This document shows positions 28,896 through 38,123 of a stretch of DNA of 64,000 nucleotides, in pieces. Within the stretch, counting starts at the first letter, position 1, and each line of letters begins with the position of its first letter. The notes below the pieces were generated by a model. The model did not search any database. It was not told the origin of the DNA and was given only the letters and a program-made list of their open reading frames with translations. This DNA is from Myxococcus stipitatus DSM 14675. GTDB lineage: Bacteria; Myxococcota; Myxococcia; Myxococcales; Myxococcaceae. The stretch lies in NCBI RefSeq assembly GCF_000331735.1, contig NC_020126.1, positions 3,968,001 to 4,032,000 on the forward strand, read 5' to 3'. The position numbers were made by a program, and so were the translations under genes.

Positions 28896-30266
28896 ATGAA
28901 GGCGCTGTTGGGCACGCTGGCGAGCCTGCGAGGGGACCTCGAGTCGGCGGGGGGAAACAACGTGGCGCGTATCGGCACGTCGCGTTCCACCATCGAGGGC
29001 GTCGGGGAGACCCTCAACGCCCTCGTGGCGTCCATCCGCCCGGACCTGGAGCCCGCGTTGACGGGACTCCTGGGTCGTATCGATGCGCTCGACGCGAAGC
29101 TGGCGGCGAAGAAGGACGACCCGGATGCCGCGCGGCTGCGCGAGCAGTTGTCTCCTCTGCGCACCCAGGTTGACGGGACGTCCCAGTCGATGTCCGGCAG
29201 CCTCACGGGGTTGGAAGAGCGTGTCGGGGCGTCGATGACCACCGCGGTGGGGGGCGCGACGACGGCCCTGGAGACGCTCGAGACCACCCTGTCGGGGCAG
29301 GTGGAGGCGCTGCTCGCCCAGGTGGATACCGTCGAGAAGGCCATCGCGCCCGCCCAGGCTCGAGTGGAGTCGCTCATCTCCCAGGCGAGCGAGGCACTGG
29401 ATGCGCTCGTGAACGGAGCTGTCGCCGCCGTCGCCGCCATCCGGGGGCCCTTGCAGCAAGCCGTCGACACCGCGCTCACGACGCTGGACACAATCCTGAC
29501 CCAGCTCGCCACGGTGAAGGAGCAGGTGCTGGCGCTCTTCACGCCGCTGCCCACGGTGCTCGAGCAACTCCAGACGCTGTATCAAACGCTCGTCGGCTCA
29601 CTGGAGGCGCTGCTCACGCGGGTGAATACCCTGTTGGATGCGATTCCCGCCGCGAACCTGCCCAAGCCGTTGGTGACTCCGGCCGTGCAGTCCATCCAGC
29701 AGGTGGTGACACAAATCACCACGCAGCTCGGGACGTTCTCCTCGCAGATGTCCAACCAGATGAGCGCGCTCCAGGAGCAGGTGCTCTCCCAGGTGGACAC
29801 GGTCCAGACCCAGGCCCTGGCGCAGGTGGACACCGTCCAGCAACAGCTCGTCCAGCAGGTGGACACGCTGAAGCAGTCGGTCCTCCAGCAGGTCGAGCCC
29901 GCGGGCGCTCAAATCGACCAGGCCGTCGCCGCGGCCGTGGCCCAGGTGGGGACGGCCAAGGAGCAGGCCGTCGCGCAGGTGACGGCCCTCCAGGACCAGA
30001 TGGCCGCGCAGGTGGACACCGTGAAGACCCAGGTGACGGCGAAGCTGCCCGAGCTGGAACAGCAGGTCGACACGGGCGCACAGGCCGCGGAGGACCAGGT
30101 GGAGACCGCGCGGGCCTCCGTCGAGGACCAGGTCAACGCGACGCGCGCGACGCTGAAGTCCCAGGTGGATGCCACCGCGAGCAGTGTGGGCACGCAGCTC
30201 GATGCGTTGGAGGCGCAGGTTCCGAGCGTTCCGCCCGCGGGCTCGATGGGTGGCGCACCCGCGTGA
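28896..30266 (+). CDS. Long coiled-coil protein with 11-residue repeats
   Basis: A 456-residue protein predicted to be almost entirely helical, with no signal peptide and almost no aromatic residues. Between about residues 290 and 450 it contains repeats of the type QVDTVQTQALA / QVDTVQQQLVQ / QVDTLKQSVLQ, spaced 11 residues apart, as in rod-forming or lipid-surface helices. No enzymatic domain is recognised. ATG 28896 has GGAGG upstream (28884-28888). The tail of the preceding VgrG-like protein has similar composition, so the two may interact through coiled coils. The 200 bases between the two genes hold nothing I can support. Confidence 0.7.
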   Translation: MKALLGTLASLRGDLESAGGNNVARIGTSRSTIEGVGETLNALVASIRPDLEPALTGLLGRIDALDAKLAAKKDDPDAARLREQLSPLRTQVDGTSQSMSGSLTGLEERVGASMTTAVGGATTALETLETTLSGQVEALLAQVDTVEKAIAPAQARVESLISQASEALDALVNGAVAAVAAIRGPLQQAVDTALTTLDTILTQLATVKEQVLALFTPLPTVLEQLQTLYQTLVGSLEALLTRVNTLLDAIPAANLPKPLVTPAVQSIQQVVTQITTQLGTFSSQMSNQMSALQEQVLSQVDTVQTQALAQVDTVQQQLVQQVDTLKQSVLQQVEPAGAQIDQAVAAAVAQVGTAKEQAVAQVTALQDQMAAQVDTVKTQVTAKLPELEQQVDTGAQAAEDQVETARASVEDQVNATRATLKSQVDATASSVGTQLDALEAQVPSVPPAGSMGGAPA

Positions 30267-30271
30267 AGTCC

Positions 30272-30293
30272 GCCTCACCGGCCGAGGTGAGGC
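30272..30293 (+). terminator. Hairpin after the coiled-coil gene
   Basis: GCCTCACC (30272-30279) and GGTGAGGC (30286-30293) pair perfectly around a 6-base loop, 5 bases after the stop codon. Position suggests a transcript end; no T-run follows. Confidence 0.5.
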
Positions 30294-30303
30294 CCGCCGC
30301 GGT

Positions 30304-30330
30304 GTCTCGAGGCGAGCGCTTGCTCGAGAC
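30304..30330. terminator. Second hairpin between convergent coiled-coil and tssJ genes
   Basis: GTCTCGAG (30304-30311) and CTCGAGAC (30323-30330) are perfect 8-base complements with an 11-base loop. It lies between convergent transcripts and could mark the end of the leftward T6SS transcript as well. Confidence 0.4.
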
Positions 30331-30454
30331 GCTGGTGCGCCGCTCCGCACCAGGACACCACGTTTCCCCCTGGCCCGCGCTGCGTCGGTGCCCTGGCCGC
30401 GACGTCCATCGCGGGCCAGGACCACGGCAAGGCCGATGAGCTGAGGCGGCGGCG

Positions 30455-31000
30455 TCACTTCCCCCCGGACGGAGCCCCCACCTTCGGGCCCTCGACCTTG
30501 GGGGCTTCCACCTTGGGCGCCTCGAAGCTGGGCACCTCCAGCTTCGGAGGCTCACCCTTGCCGGCCTCTGACTTGGCCGGCTTCTTCCGCTTGGGCGCAT
30601 CCGTGCGGATGCGGCTCTCCTCCAGGTCGATGTCCACACGTCCGGGAATGGGCGTGTCGAGCAGCACCTGCCAGGCCCCGTCCGGCGTGGTGAAGAGGAA
30701 GGAGATGGCCAGCGGCGACTCCTCCGGAATCTTCACGCGCGTCTGCGCCTTCTCACCCGGATAGACGACGAGCGTCTGCACCACGGAGTCGTCCGGATGG
30801 ACGATGCGCTCGGCCACGTCCGCGTAGAACTCCGTCATGTAGCGCTGTGCGTCCACCGCCCGGACCACCATGTGCAACGGGCGCCCCTGGTTCGTCCCCG
30901 GAGGCGACTTCACGTTGATGGTCAGATGCGTGGGCGCACAGGCCACCGTGCCCAGCGCGAGCGCCAGCAGCAACAACCACGGCCCCTTGCCAGCATTCAT
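30455..31000 (-). CDS. tssJ: T6SS outer-membrane lipoprotein TssJ
   Basis: A 181-residue lipoprotein. The signal peptide ends ALGTVAC with the modified Cys at about residue 21. The mature domain (THLTINVKSPPGTNQGRPL, VVYPGEKAQTRVKIPEES) has the transthyretin-like strand pattern of TssJ, which contacts TssM in the periplasm and anchors the membrane complex to the outer membrane. A C-terminal ~45-residue extension is Lys/Pro/Ala-rich with KVEAPKVEGPKVGAP repeats and is not part of typical TssJ. Its ATG overlaps the tssM stop by four bases. It is the last gene of the T6SS operon. Confidence 0.82.
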   Translation of the reverse strand: MNAGKGPWLLLLALALGTVACAPTHLTINVKSPPGTNQGRPLHMVVRAVDAQRYMTEFYADVAERIVHPDDSVVQTLVVYPGEKAQTRVKIPEESPLAISFLFTTPDGAWQVLLDTPIPGRVDIDLEESRIRTDAPKRKKPAKSEAGKGEPPKLEVPSFEAPKVEAPKVEGPKVGAPSGGK

Positions 31001-34000
31001 CGCGTCACCTCCTGGAAGAGGGTCCAGGGCCCCCCGCGCATGCCGAAGCGCAGTCGAATCTCGGAGTGCTCGGAGCCATCCGGGCCCGGCAGCGGCCAGA
31101 TGGCGTTCTGCTCCGCGTCGAACGTCGCCGCGTCCAGGATGCGGAAGCAGTTCCACGACGAGCGCGACAGCTCCGTGGACCGGTAGCGCTTGCCCTCGCG
31201 TCCCGGGACGCGCAGCTCCACGCCCACGGACGCGGACCGAGGCTCCCACCACGCCAGCGCGAAGTCCTGCCACGCGGGCGTCTGGTTGAAGCCGAAGGAC
31301 GCCGCCTCGCCGCACTTCAGGAACGACATGGTCACGAACCCGCTGTCCCCCGAGGGCGGCAGCGGCAGCGGACGCACCTGGAGCATCAAGGGCTTCGGCT
31401 TGCCTTCCTCCGTCCACAACAGCCGCGCCAGCTTCGACAGCCGGCTCAGCATCGCGAGCATGCGCGGCGGAACCGCCAGCTGCTGCCGCAGCGGCCGACG
31501 CAGCATCCACTCCGTGCCGCGCTCCTCGACCACCGGCGACAGGACCTGGTTCACGAACTGCCAGAACGCGCCGTCCTTGCGCTTGAGGACGTCCAGCTCC
31601 GTCGGGTCCAGCTCCTGGCTCGCCTCCACCGCGAACGGATAGCGGCGCATGAGCGGCGTGAGCAGCGTCCGGAAGCGCCACTCCCACTGCTCCTCCAGCA
31701 CGCGCTCCAGCTCCGCCCGGCCCAGCTCCCGAGTCACCAGGAAGGGCTCGCGGAACGGCCGCCGCAGCTCACCCAGGATGCCCTGCTTGTCCAGCCACGC
31801 ATCCACCTTGCGCAGGTACGAGCCCTCCTCGTCGAGCAGCATCGACAGGCCCACGCGGCCCAGCGGCGAGAGCAGGTCCACCAGCTGCCGGCCACTCTCC
31901 TCGGCCGCCGCGGGCGCATCCGGGCCCCCGGTGCGCATCGCCGCGGGCACCACCGTGCGGTCGCTCAACATCGGCGGCGCGTTGAAGCCGGAGACCTCCG
32001 TGTGCAGCTGCGACACCAGCAGCAGGAACGACGACAGCTCCTTCGTCTGTCCATCCTTGTCCGGCGTCATGAGCTGGACGACGGGACGGAAGGCCGACAG
32101 CTCCTGGCGCAGGGGCTCGTAGTAGGGGCCCTCCATCGGGCCGATGCCCGCGCCCGTCGACACGTCGCGGAGCATCGCCACCAGCTCCGACGTCGGCTGC
32201 GTCACCGCGGAGAGCTCCGAGGCCAGCGTCGTCGTCAGCGCCGTGAAGCGATAGTCGCGGTACTTCACCAGCAGGTCCTGCCGGTATCGCTGCCCGAAGT
32301 TGGAGACCTTCTTCAGCACGTAGCCCTGGCGCTGCGCGGCCTCCGCGCGGGAGAGCTTCGAGTCCGTCATGCGGATGGTGAACTCATCCACCAGGGGCCG
32401 GATGTCGGTCTCGAAGTTCAGCCACTCCGAGCCATGGTTCGAGGGCATCGCGTCCACATGCCCCACGTCCAGCGTATCGCCGATGGAGATGCCCAGCCCG
32501 TTCTCCTGGGCGGACGCCACCACGCCGGACGGCAGGCCCAGCAGGCGCCGGCTGAACGGATTCTGCCCCTGCTCAATCTGCCGCAAGAGCTTGTCCAACA
32601 GCACGCGCGACAGCTCCTTGGGGCGGAACTCGAAGGACTGCTGGAGCACGCGCACCTCGATGCGCGCGTCCGCGTTCGCGGGCACGAAGAGGCCGCCGGT
32701 GCGCGTCAGGAGCTCCGCCGTGGACATCTCCTCGGCGGCCTTCAGGCCCGCGTCGATCTCCTCCTCCATGCGCAGCACCGCCGCCAGCATGGCCTGGTGG
32801 TCCCGGTGCCAGTCGAGCGAGTCGAGCGTGTTCTCCACGCCCTTGAGCGTCGCCTGGCTCTCCGGCGAGCCGGACGCGTCGAGCAGCGCCAGCAGCTTGT
32901 GCGCGGACGTATAGGAGATGCTCTGCGCCAGCGTTATCTGGAGCCGCTGACGCTCACTCGCGAGCGTGCGCCACTGCTCCAGGTTCAGCTCGCGAGCCCC
33001 CAGCACCAGCTGCAGGCGCATGAGGTGGTCCCGCCACGGGCCCAGGTAGCTCTCCTCCCGCAGCCACTGGTAGGGCCACTTCATCCAAGGAACCTGCGCT
33101 TGCGTCTGCATGCCCGCGCGCCAGGCCTGGTCGCTGGAGATGATGTAGTCGCCGACGACCTCCTCGCGCAGACCGGTGGCCTGCATCCAGTCGCCATCCT
33201 TCCCGGTCGCACGCGTGCCCAGGAGGTCCAGCGAGTCCGCCGCCCAGTTCCAGCGCTTGCGGTACTGGCTGTCCAGGCTCGACAGGAGGAAGCGGCCCAT
33301 GTCGTCGCCGCGCGCCGAGCGAGCCACCGCCATCAGGTGCAGCATCTGCTCGGGGCGGCAGAGCGTCTCCCGCTCACACCGCTCGTCCACCTGCGTGGGC
33401 GTGAAGAGGGAGCGGCCTCCTCCCAGCTCCGACGGCGAACAGCCGGGGATGAGCGGACCGCAGCGCTCACACTGCTCCTGGCACCGCTCCATGAGGGGCT
33501 TGAGGTACGAGAGCCGGACGGTGTTGGCCAGCTGCGCGCGGAGCACCTCCTGCTCGTCGAGGAAGCTGTGGTTCAGCGGAGGCCAGAAGCGCTTGGCGGC
33601 GAGGAGCGCGTCCATGGCCTGCATCGCGCCCTGGCCCTTGTCCACCACGACCTCGCCCGAGGCCGTCAGGTGCTGCTGCTGGAGCCGCTGCACCGTGGAG
33701 TCGAAGTCCGCCATGTGCCGCTGGGCTGCTTCGAGCCGGCCGTGGAAGTTCGCATACGCGGCGAGCACGGGCAGACACCCCAGCGCCAGCAGGGCCGCGC
33801 AGCGGCGCAGGTGCTTGCCGCGATAGAGCGAGCGCAGCTCGATGTTCCGCTTCTCCGCCGCGATGGCGAACACCCCCATCGAGCGGGCCTCGGCGTAGGG
33901 GGACGACAGGTACACCCGCGACAGCTCCGGGCGGTAGGACAGCGCGCCGCCCTCCCACAGGCCGCTGACGAAGCGCGCGAGCGCCGCGAAGGAGTCACCG

Positions 34001-34881
34001 CCCCGCGCGTAGAACTCCTCCAGCCGCCCGAAGGCCTCCACCGACAGCGACACCAGGCCCAGCGCGAAGTACTGCTCCAGCGGCTGGAGTCCCGCGGCCA
34101 GCTTGCCTTCCTCCCCCGGAGGCGGCACGTCCCAGTGCAGGGGGATGCCATGGCCGCGCAGGAGCTGGGCGAAGTCCTCGAAGCCCACCAGCGAGTCCAT
34201 GTGCGTCAGGCACAGCCGCGTCTCGACGGCGCCCTTGCTCACCTCGCCCAGCAGGTTGATCTTCCCGCGCACCAGCTGGATGAAGCGGCGCACCTCGTCC
34301 GGCGGCGTCTCCGCCAACCAGCGCGTGTCCAGCGCCACGACGACGCGCCCGCGCTGACGCCGGAAGCTCGAGCGCCACAGGCGCCGCAGCGCACTGCGCG
34401 CCTCCTGCGTGTCGTCCTCCAGCAGCGACGCGGAGACCTCGTGCACCACCTTGTCGGGCCCGAGGAAGATCTGCAGCAGCGGGTCCGACGTGTAGCTGGG
34501 CATGAACTGGCGCTCCTGCCTGCGCCAGTCCACCTCCAGGTCGATGAGCGTCGTCTTGCCGGCTCCCGCGGGGCCCATCACCACCACGGTGGGGAAGTCC
34601 ATCACCGCCACGCGGTAGCGCAGGGGCAGCGCGCGCAGGAACTTCTCCTGGATGCGCAGCAGCGCCTTGGACTCCAGCTTCTTGCGAGGCTCCGCGGCGG
34701 GCGCGGCCGGCCGGCGCTTGCGCCACCACCACACCAGGCCCACCACCAGCGCCAGGGCCAGCAGCACCCCCAGCCCGATGAGAATCCACGTCAGATAGGG
34801 GCGCGCTGCTTCCGCCGCCGTCGTCGCCGCGTTCGCGGCCGCACTCGCGGTCGCCGCGGCCGCAACCTTCTCGCCCGCCAT
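30997..34881 (-). CDS. tssM: T6SS membrane complex protein TssM (IcmF)
   Basis: A 1294-residue inner-membrane protein forming the trans-envelope channel with TssJ and TssL. One membrane segment lies at about residues 30-53, a P-loop (GPAGAGKTT) at 103-111 in the cytoplasmic GTPase-like domain, another membrane segment at about 360-382 (CAALLALGCLPVLAAY), and a ~900-residue periplasmic region. The intact Walker A suggests that nucleotide binding is retained. ATG 34881 was chosen because it lies just after the preceding gene's stop; an in-frame upstream extension would overlap that gene. The C-terminal region ends in a beta-rich domain that should contact TssJ. Confidence 0.93.
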   Translation of the reverse strand: MAGEKVAAAATASAAANAATTAAEAARPYLTWILIGLGVLLALALVVGLVWWWRKRRPAAPAAEPRKKLESKALLRIQEKFLRALPLRYRVAVMDFPTVVVMGPAGAGKTTLIDLEVDWRRQERQFMPSYTSDPLLQIFLGPDKVVHEVSASLLEDDTQEARSALRRLWRSSFRRQRGRVVVALDTRWLAETPPDEVRRFIQLVRGKINLLGEVSKGAVETRLCLTHMDSLVGFEDFAQLLRGHGIPLHWDVPPPGEEGKLAAGLQPLEQYFALGLVSLSVEAFGRLEEFYARGGDSFAALARFVSGLWEGGALSYRPELSRVYLSSPYAEARSMGVFAIAAEKRNIELRSLYRGKHLRRCAALLALGCLPVLAAYANFHGRLEAAQRHMADFDSTVQRLQQQHLTASGEVVVDKGQGAMQAMDALLAAKRFWPPLNHSFLDEQEVLRAQLANTVRLSYLKPLMERCQEQCERCGPLIPGCSPSELGGGRSLFTPTQVDERCERETLCRPEQMLHLMAVARSARGDDMGRFLLSSLDSQYRKRWNWAADSLDLLGTRATGKDGDWMQATGLREEVVGDYIISSDQAWRAGMQTQAQVPWMKWPYQWLREESYLGPWRDHLMRLQLVLGARELNLEQWRTLASERQRLQITLAQSISYTSAHKLLALLDASGSPESQATLKGVENTLDSLDWHRDHQAMLAAVLRMEEEIDAGLKAAEEMSTAELLTRTGGLFVPANADARIEVRVLQQSFEFRPKELSRVLLDKLLRQIEQGQNPFSRRLLGLPSGVVASAQENGLGISIGDTLDVGHVDAMPSNHGSEWLNFETDIRPLVDEFTIRMTDSKLSRAEAAQRQGYVLKKVSNFGQRYRQDLLVKYRDYRFTALTTTLASELSAVTQPTSELVAMLRDVSTGAGIGPMEGPYYEPLRQELSAFRPVVQLMTPDKDGQTKELSSFLLLVSQLHTEVSGFNAPPMLSDRTVVPAAMRTGGPDAPAAAEESGRQLVDLLSPLGRVGLSMLLDEEGSYLRKVDAWLDKQGILGELRRPFREPFLVTRELGRAELERVLEEQWEWRFRTLLTPLMRRYPFAVEASQELDPTELDVLKRKDGAFWQFVNQVLSPVVEERGTEWMLRRPLRQQLAVPPRMLAMLSRLSKLARLLWTEEGKPKPLMLQVRPLPLPPSGDSGFVTMSFLKCGEAASFGFNQTPAWQDFALAWWEPRSASVGVELRVPGREGKRYRSTELSRSSWNCFRILDAATFDAEQNAIWPLPGPDGSEHSEIRLRFGMRGGPWTLFQEVTR

Positions 34882-34883
34882 GG

Positions 34884-35183
34884 CTAGTCCCTCTTCCCGC
34901 CCGCTTGTGCGCGGGCCGCGAGCTGAAGACCTTCCATCACGTCCTCCAGCCGCTGAAATGTCGACTCGAGCTGCACGCCCCATGCCTCCCGCTCCTTGAG
35001 CGAGAGCCGCGCGCCACCGGGGCCCGGCTCCAGGGCCTTGGCGCCTTCGCGCACCACGTCCAGCAAGGGCTTCGTCCCTTCACCGAGCGAGCCCAGCGAG
35101 GCTGTCACGGCCCGCTCCAGCCGCTCCACCAGCTCGGCCATGCCCGGGGTGGGCGTTCGGGGCGGTGTCTTGGGGGAGGTCAT
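34884..35183 (-). CDS. Small T6SS-operon protein of unknown function
   Basis: A 99-residue soluble protein between tssL and tssM. It has a Pro/Thr-rich N-terminus and two predicted amphipathic helices (MAELVERLERAVTASL and ERLEDVMEGL-like segments), and no signal peptide. I do not recognise it as a core Tss component. Tight spacing (about 10 bases after tssL, 2 bases before tssM) indicates co-translation with the membrane complex. A GTG one codon upstream (35186) is an alternative start. Confidence 0.65.
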   Translation of the reverse strand: MTSPKTPPRTPTPGMAELVERLERAVTASLGSLGEGTKPLLDVVREGAKALEPGPGGARLSLKEREAWGVQLESTFQRLEDVMEGLQLAARAQAGGKRD

Positions 35184-35193
35184 CACAGGTGTC

Positions 35194-35832
35194 TCAGTTG
35201 GAGAGGTGCCAGAGCACCACGGGCAGCGCGACGATGATGGCGAGCGTCACCGCGTAGTAGCGCCAGGGGAAGTCGTACAGCGTGGGCGGCGGGGCGGCTT
35301 CCTCGGTCGCCACCTGGGGCGCGACGGCCTCCGGGCGGGGGATGCGCGCCACCAGCTGCTCGCGGTACTCGCGCAGCCGCGCGGGGTGGCCGACATACCG
35401 GCCCGTGAAGCCCGCGGTGAGGCAGAAGTGCAGCATCTCGAAGAGCAGGGGCGCCGTGTCCTGCCGGCGCAGGCACGTGTCGGCCAGCTCGTAGAAGAGG
35501 TCTCCGCCGGAGTCCAAGCCGAACACGCGCAGCTGCAAGAGCGGCCAGTGCTGGGCGTCGTCGTTCGCCAGCCGCCCGAGCACCTTCTCGTCCAGGAGGA
35601 ACGCGAACGGCTGCAGCACCTTCTCCACGTCGTCGGAGCGCAGGTCCGTGCCCAGGGCGATGCGGAGCTTCTCGACTTCGACGACCAGGTCGCGCGACAG
35701 CGCGTCCATCGCGCCCGGAGACAGGTGGTCGCGGTAGGCCGGGTCCAGGTTCGCCGGGCCCAGCTCGCGCGCCAGGGTGTCGTCCACATGGCGGTAGGCC
35801 AGGAGGATGGCCTTCCAGTGCGTCAGCTTCAT
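35194..35832 (-). CDS. tssL: T6SS inner-membrane protein TssL (DotU)
   Basis: A 212-residue DotU-type protein. A helical cytoplasmic domain (LRSDDVEKVLQPFAFLLDEK, then WPLLQLRVFGLDSGGDLFYE) carries the family signature, in which the DE and WPLLQ stretches are conserved. One C-terminal membrane segment (YYAVTLAIIVALPVVLWHL) ends the protein. No peptidoglycan-binding extension is present, as in the shorter TssL class. It starts 1 base after the tssF stop. Confidence 0.93.
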   Translation of the reverse strand: MKLTHWKAILLAYRHVDDTLARELGPANLDPAYRDHLSPGAMDALSRDLVVEVEKLRIALGTDLRSDDVEKVLQPFAFLLDEKVLGRLANDDAQHWPLLQLRVFGLDSGGDLFYELADTCLRRQDTAPLLFEMLHFCLTAGFTGRYVGHPARLREYREQLVARIPRPEAVAPQVATEEAAPPPTLYDFPWRYYAVTLAIIVALPVVLWHLSN

Positions 35833-35833
35833 G

Positions 35834-37480
35834 TCAGGAGACTCCCGGGAGGGCGAGGGGACCGGTCCCCGCGATGGTGGCGCGAAGCTCCACTGCGGCC
35901 TCGTGGTTCCATGAATCCAGCAAGTCCCGTACCCGCGTGAGGAAGCACACCACGAGCGGCTCGAAGCCGGGCTCGAAGGGCTCCACCACCACCTCGTACA
36001 CATGCCGCAAGCCCGAGCCCCGCATGGCGCTGTCCGGCACGCGCGACACGGTCAGCTCGCGCAGCAGCGGCAGCACGCGGCGGAAGGGGCCCTCCGCGGG
36101 CGTGCCCAGGTGCTCGAGCACGGAGCGGAGCTCCTCCAGCCCCAGCGTGGCCTGGGCCTTCCAGGCGAGGAGCTGGGTGAGCGCGGTCAGGTCGTCGCGC
36201 AGGGGGCTCTCGCGGTCCGGCTGGAGCTGGCCGACCAGGCGCCAGTCCAGGCCCTCGAGGTGCCGCCCCGGCACGCTCACCGACATCCGCCCGGAGGCAT
36301 CCGAGGCGAAGCGCGGCTGGTGCCACAGCGCCTCCACCACCAGCTTGCGCGGCGCGGCGAACGCCTCCGGCATGCGCAGCACCAGGTGCGGCGAGGGGCC
36401 ATGCTCCGTCGGGACCTCCTCCACCTCGTAGGCGGGGCCCGAGCCGGGCAGGTGCGCGGGCCGCAGCGGCGTCAGGCCCGTCTTCGTCATCTCGAACACG
36501 CCCGTCACCGAGTGCAGCGCCAATTCCCGCCCCGCGCTCATGTTGCGGATGGGGTGCTCGGAGCGGGTGCCGTCGGTGGTGATGACCTGGGCGGGCTCCG
36601 CGCGCAGGTTCTCCACCGGCACCGCGAAGGGCACCAGGAAGTCGGGCCGGTGCGAGCGGCCCACCGTCCACTCCTGGGCCAGGTCGAAGCACAGGCTGAA
36701 GCGCCGCCACGCCCCGCGGGTGGGCGCCACGTCGACGTGGATGAAGAGCTCCGTCTCCGGGAAGAGGAAGAACGAGCGCAGCCGCTGGAGCGGATGCGAG
36801 AACGACGACGAGTCCTCCGGCGAGGGGGCCTCGCGGTCGAAGGACACGTCGCACTTCGTGCCCGTGGAGTGCTCGTCCGCCAGCGCGTCGTACACCACGC
36901 TGATGCCCCGCAGGTGCTGGCGCAGCGAGTGGAACACGGCGAGCGACGGCAGGTACTCGTCCAGGTGCCGCACGTGCAGGCTCAGCGTTCCCACCGCGTC
37001 CGAGCGCTCGTGGCGGGACTCGAAGGTGAGGATGAGCCGGTGCCCGCCGCGCACCAGCGGGCGCACCTCCGTGGACTCCAGCTCCACGGGCAGCACGCGC
37101 AGGTCGCGCTGCAGGCGGAAGGTGCCGGGCTCGCCCTGGCTGGGCGTCAACCGCAGCTCCGTGCCGCGAGGCAGGAGGATGGGCTCCCCCATCTTCCCGC
37201 CCGGGAGCGCCTCCACCACCGCGCGCGTCGGCAGCGGCTCCAGGAGGAAGTCGAAGAAGCCCGCGAACAGCCGCCGCCAGGTGGCTCGCAGGTTGTGCAG
37301 CGTCGCGTGCCGCGTCTGCACGGAGAAGAAGGCCATCGCCTCCATGAGGCGCCGCACGTCCGGGTCCTCGCGCTCCAGCGGGGCCGCGGGGTAGCGCTCA
37401 TGGAAGCGCTGGCGAAAGCGCTCCAGCGAGGCCATCTCCTCGAGGAAGTCCTGGTGCAGCCGGTCCGTGGGGCGGGTCAT
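35834..37480 (-). CDS. tssF: T6SS baseplate protein TssF
   Basis: A 548-residue baseplate wedge component that works with TssG, TssE and TssK. The N-terminus is typical (LHQDFLEEMASLERFRQRF, YPAAP, REDPDVRRLMEAMAFFSVQT), matching the conserved TssF start in which the protein reads across a helical bundle. The later regions LPRGTELRL and FDLAQEW lie at the expected spacing. It starts 13 bases after the separate needle gene and ends 1 base before tssL. Confidence 0.93.
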   Translation of the reverse strand: MTRPTDRLHQDFLEEMASLERFRQRFHERYPAAPLEREDPDVRRLMEAMAFFSVQTRHATLHNLRATWRRLFAGFFDFLLEPLPTRAVVEALPGGKMGEPILLPRGTELRLTPSQGEPGTFRLQRDLRVLPVELESTEVRPLVRGGHRLILTFESRHERSDAVGTLSLHVRHLDEYLPSLAVFHSLRQHLRGISVVYDALADEHSTGTKCDVSFDREAPSPEDSSSFSHPLQRLRSFFLFPETELFIHVDVAPTRGAWRRFSLCFDLAQEWTVGRSHRPDFLVPFAVPVENLRAEPAQVITTDGTRSEHPIRNMSAGRELALHSVTGVFEMTKTGLTPLRPAHLPGSGPAYEVEEVPTEHGPSPHLVLRMPEAFAAPRKLVVEALWHQPRFASDASGRMSVSVPGRHLEGLDWRLVGQLQPDRESPLRDDLTALTQLLAWKAQATLGLEELRSVLEHLGTPAEGPFRRVLPLLRELTVSRVPDSAMRGSGLRHVYEVVVEPFEPGFEPLVVCFLTRVRDLLDSWNHEAAVELRATIAGTGPLALPGVS

Positions 37481-37493
37481 CGCAGGTGCTCCA

Positions 37494-38096
37494 TCAACCC
37501 AGCTTCACCATCGCGCCGGAGACGCTGGTGATGCCGGAGGCCTTGAGGTTGGCCATGCCCTGCGCCTCCAGGTCCAGCGCCGCCTGTCCCGCCACCTTCA
37601 CGTTCAGCCCGCTCAGCTCGCTGGACGTCTGGCCCGCGAGCTTCAGCGTGAGGCCGTCCACCTTGGCCTCGCCGCCGCTGGCCGACATGGAGGCCGTCAG
37701 GCCCTTGAGCGCGAGCGCCGCCGTGGCCTCCACGTTGACCTTCTGCGACGAGGAGATGCTGGCGTCCTGCGTGGCGCTCTGCGTGAGCTTCGCTTGCGTC
37801 GTGAGCGTCATGTCCTTCGTGCTCGTCACCTTCAGCGTGTCCTGGCTCGTCCACTCGGACGTCTTCGACGACAGGAGGGTGATGGTCTCCGCGTCCACCT
37901 TGAAGTCCTTCACCGTGACGACGACGCTGTCCGCCTTCTGCACCACGGTGCTGGTGTCAGTCTGGCCGGCCACCTTGAGGGTGATGCTGGTGCCGTCCAT
38001 CGTCACGGTTTGCAGAATCTTCCCGTCGGCGTTGTCCACCGTGACGGTGATGCCCTTCACTTTGTCGAGCTCGATGGTGCAGACCAGCGTTCCCAT
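37494..38096 (-). CDS. Separate beta-helix needle of the VgrG spike
   Basis: A 200-residue protein made of short Val/Thr/Ser/Lys-rich strands without membrane segments (TLKVTSTKDMTLTTQAKL, KVNVEATAALALKG, ALDLEAQGMANLKASG). This is the strand pattern of the gp5-like triple beta-helix that normally forms the C-terminus of VgrG. It is encoded directly after the VgrG hub, 27 bases on, and the hub itself lacks a needle. The inference is that it trimerises onto the hub to form the spike on which the PAAR-like tip sits. No enzymatic motif is visible. Confidence 0.72.
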   Translation of the reverse strand: MGTLVCTIELDKVKGITVTVDNADGKILQTVTMDGTSITLKVAGQTDTSTVVQKADSVVVTVKDFKVDAETITLLSSKTSEWTSQDTLKVTSTKDMTLTTQAKLTQSATQDASISSSQKVNVEATAALALKGLTASMSASGGEAKVDGLTLKLAGQTSSELSGLNVKVAGQAALDLEAQGMANLKASGITSVSGAMVKLG

Positions 38097-38123
38097 GCGT
38101 CTTTCACGCCTCCGAATCCGCGC

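Noticed and set aside
31066..34887. A 1273-codon open frame antisense to tssM
   Set aside because: Its translation is Arg/His/Gln/Leu-rich with no domain, the mirror expected from GC-rich codon bias opposite a real gene. tssM on the other strand has clear TssM features.
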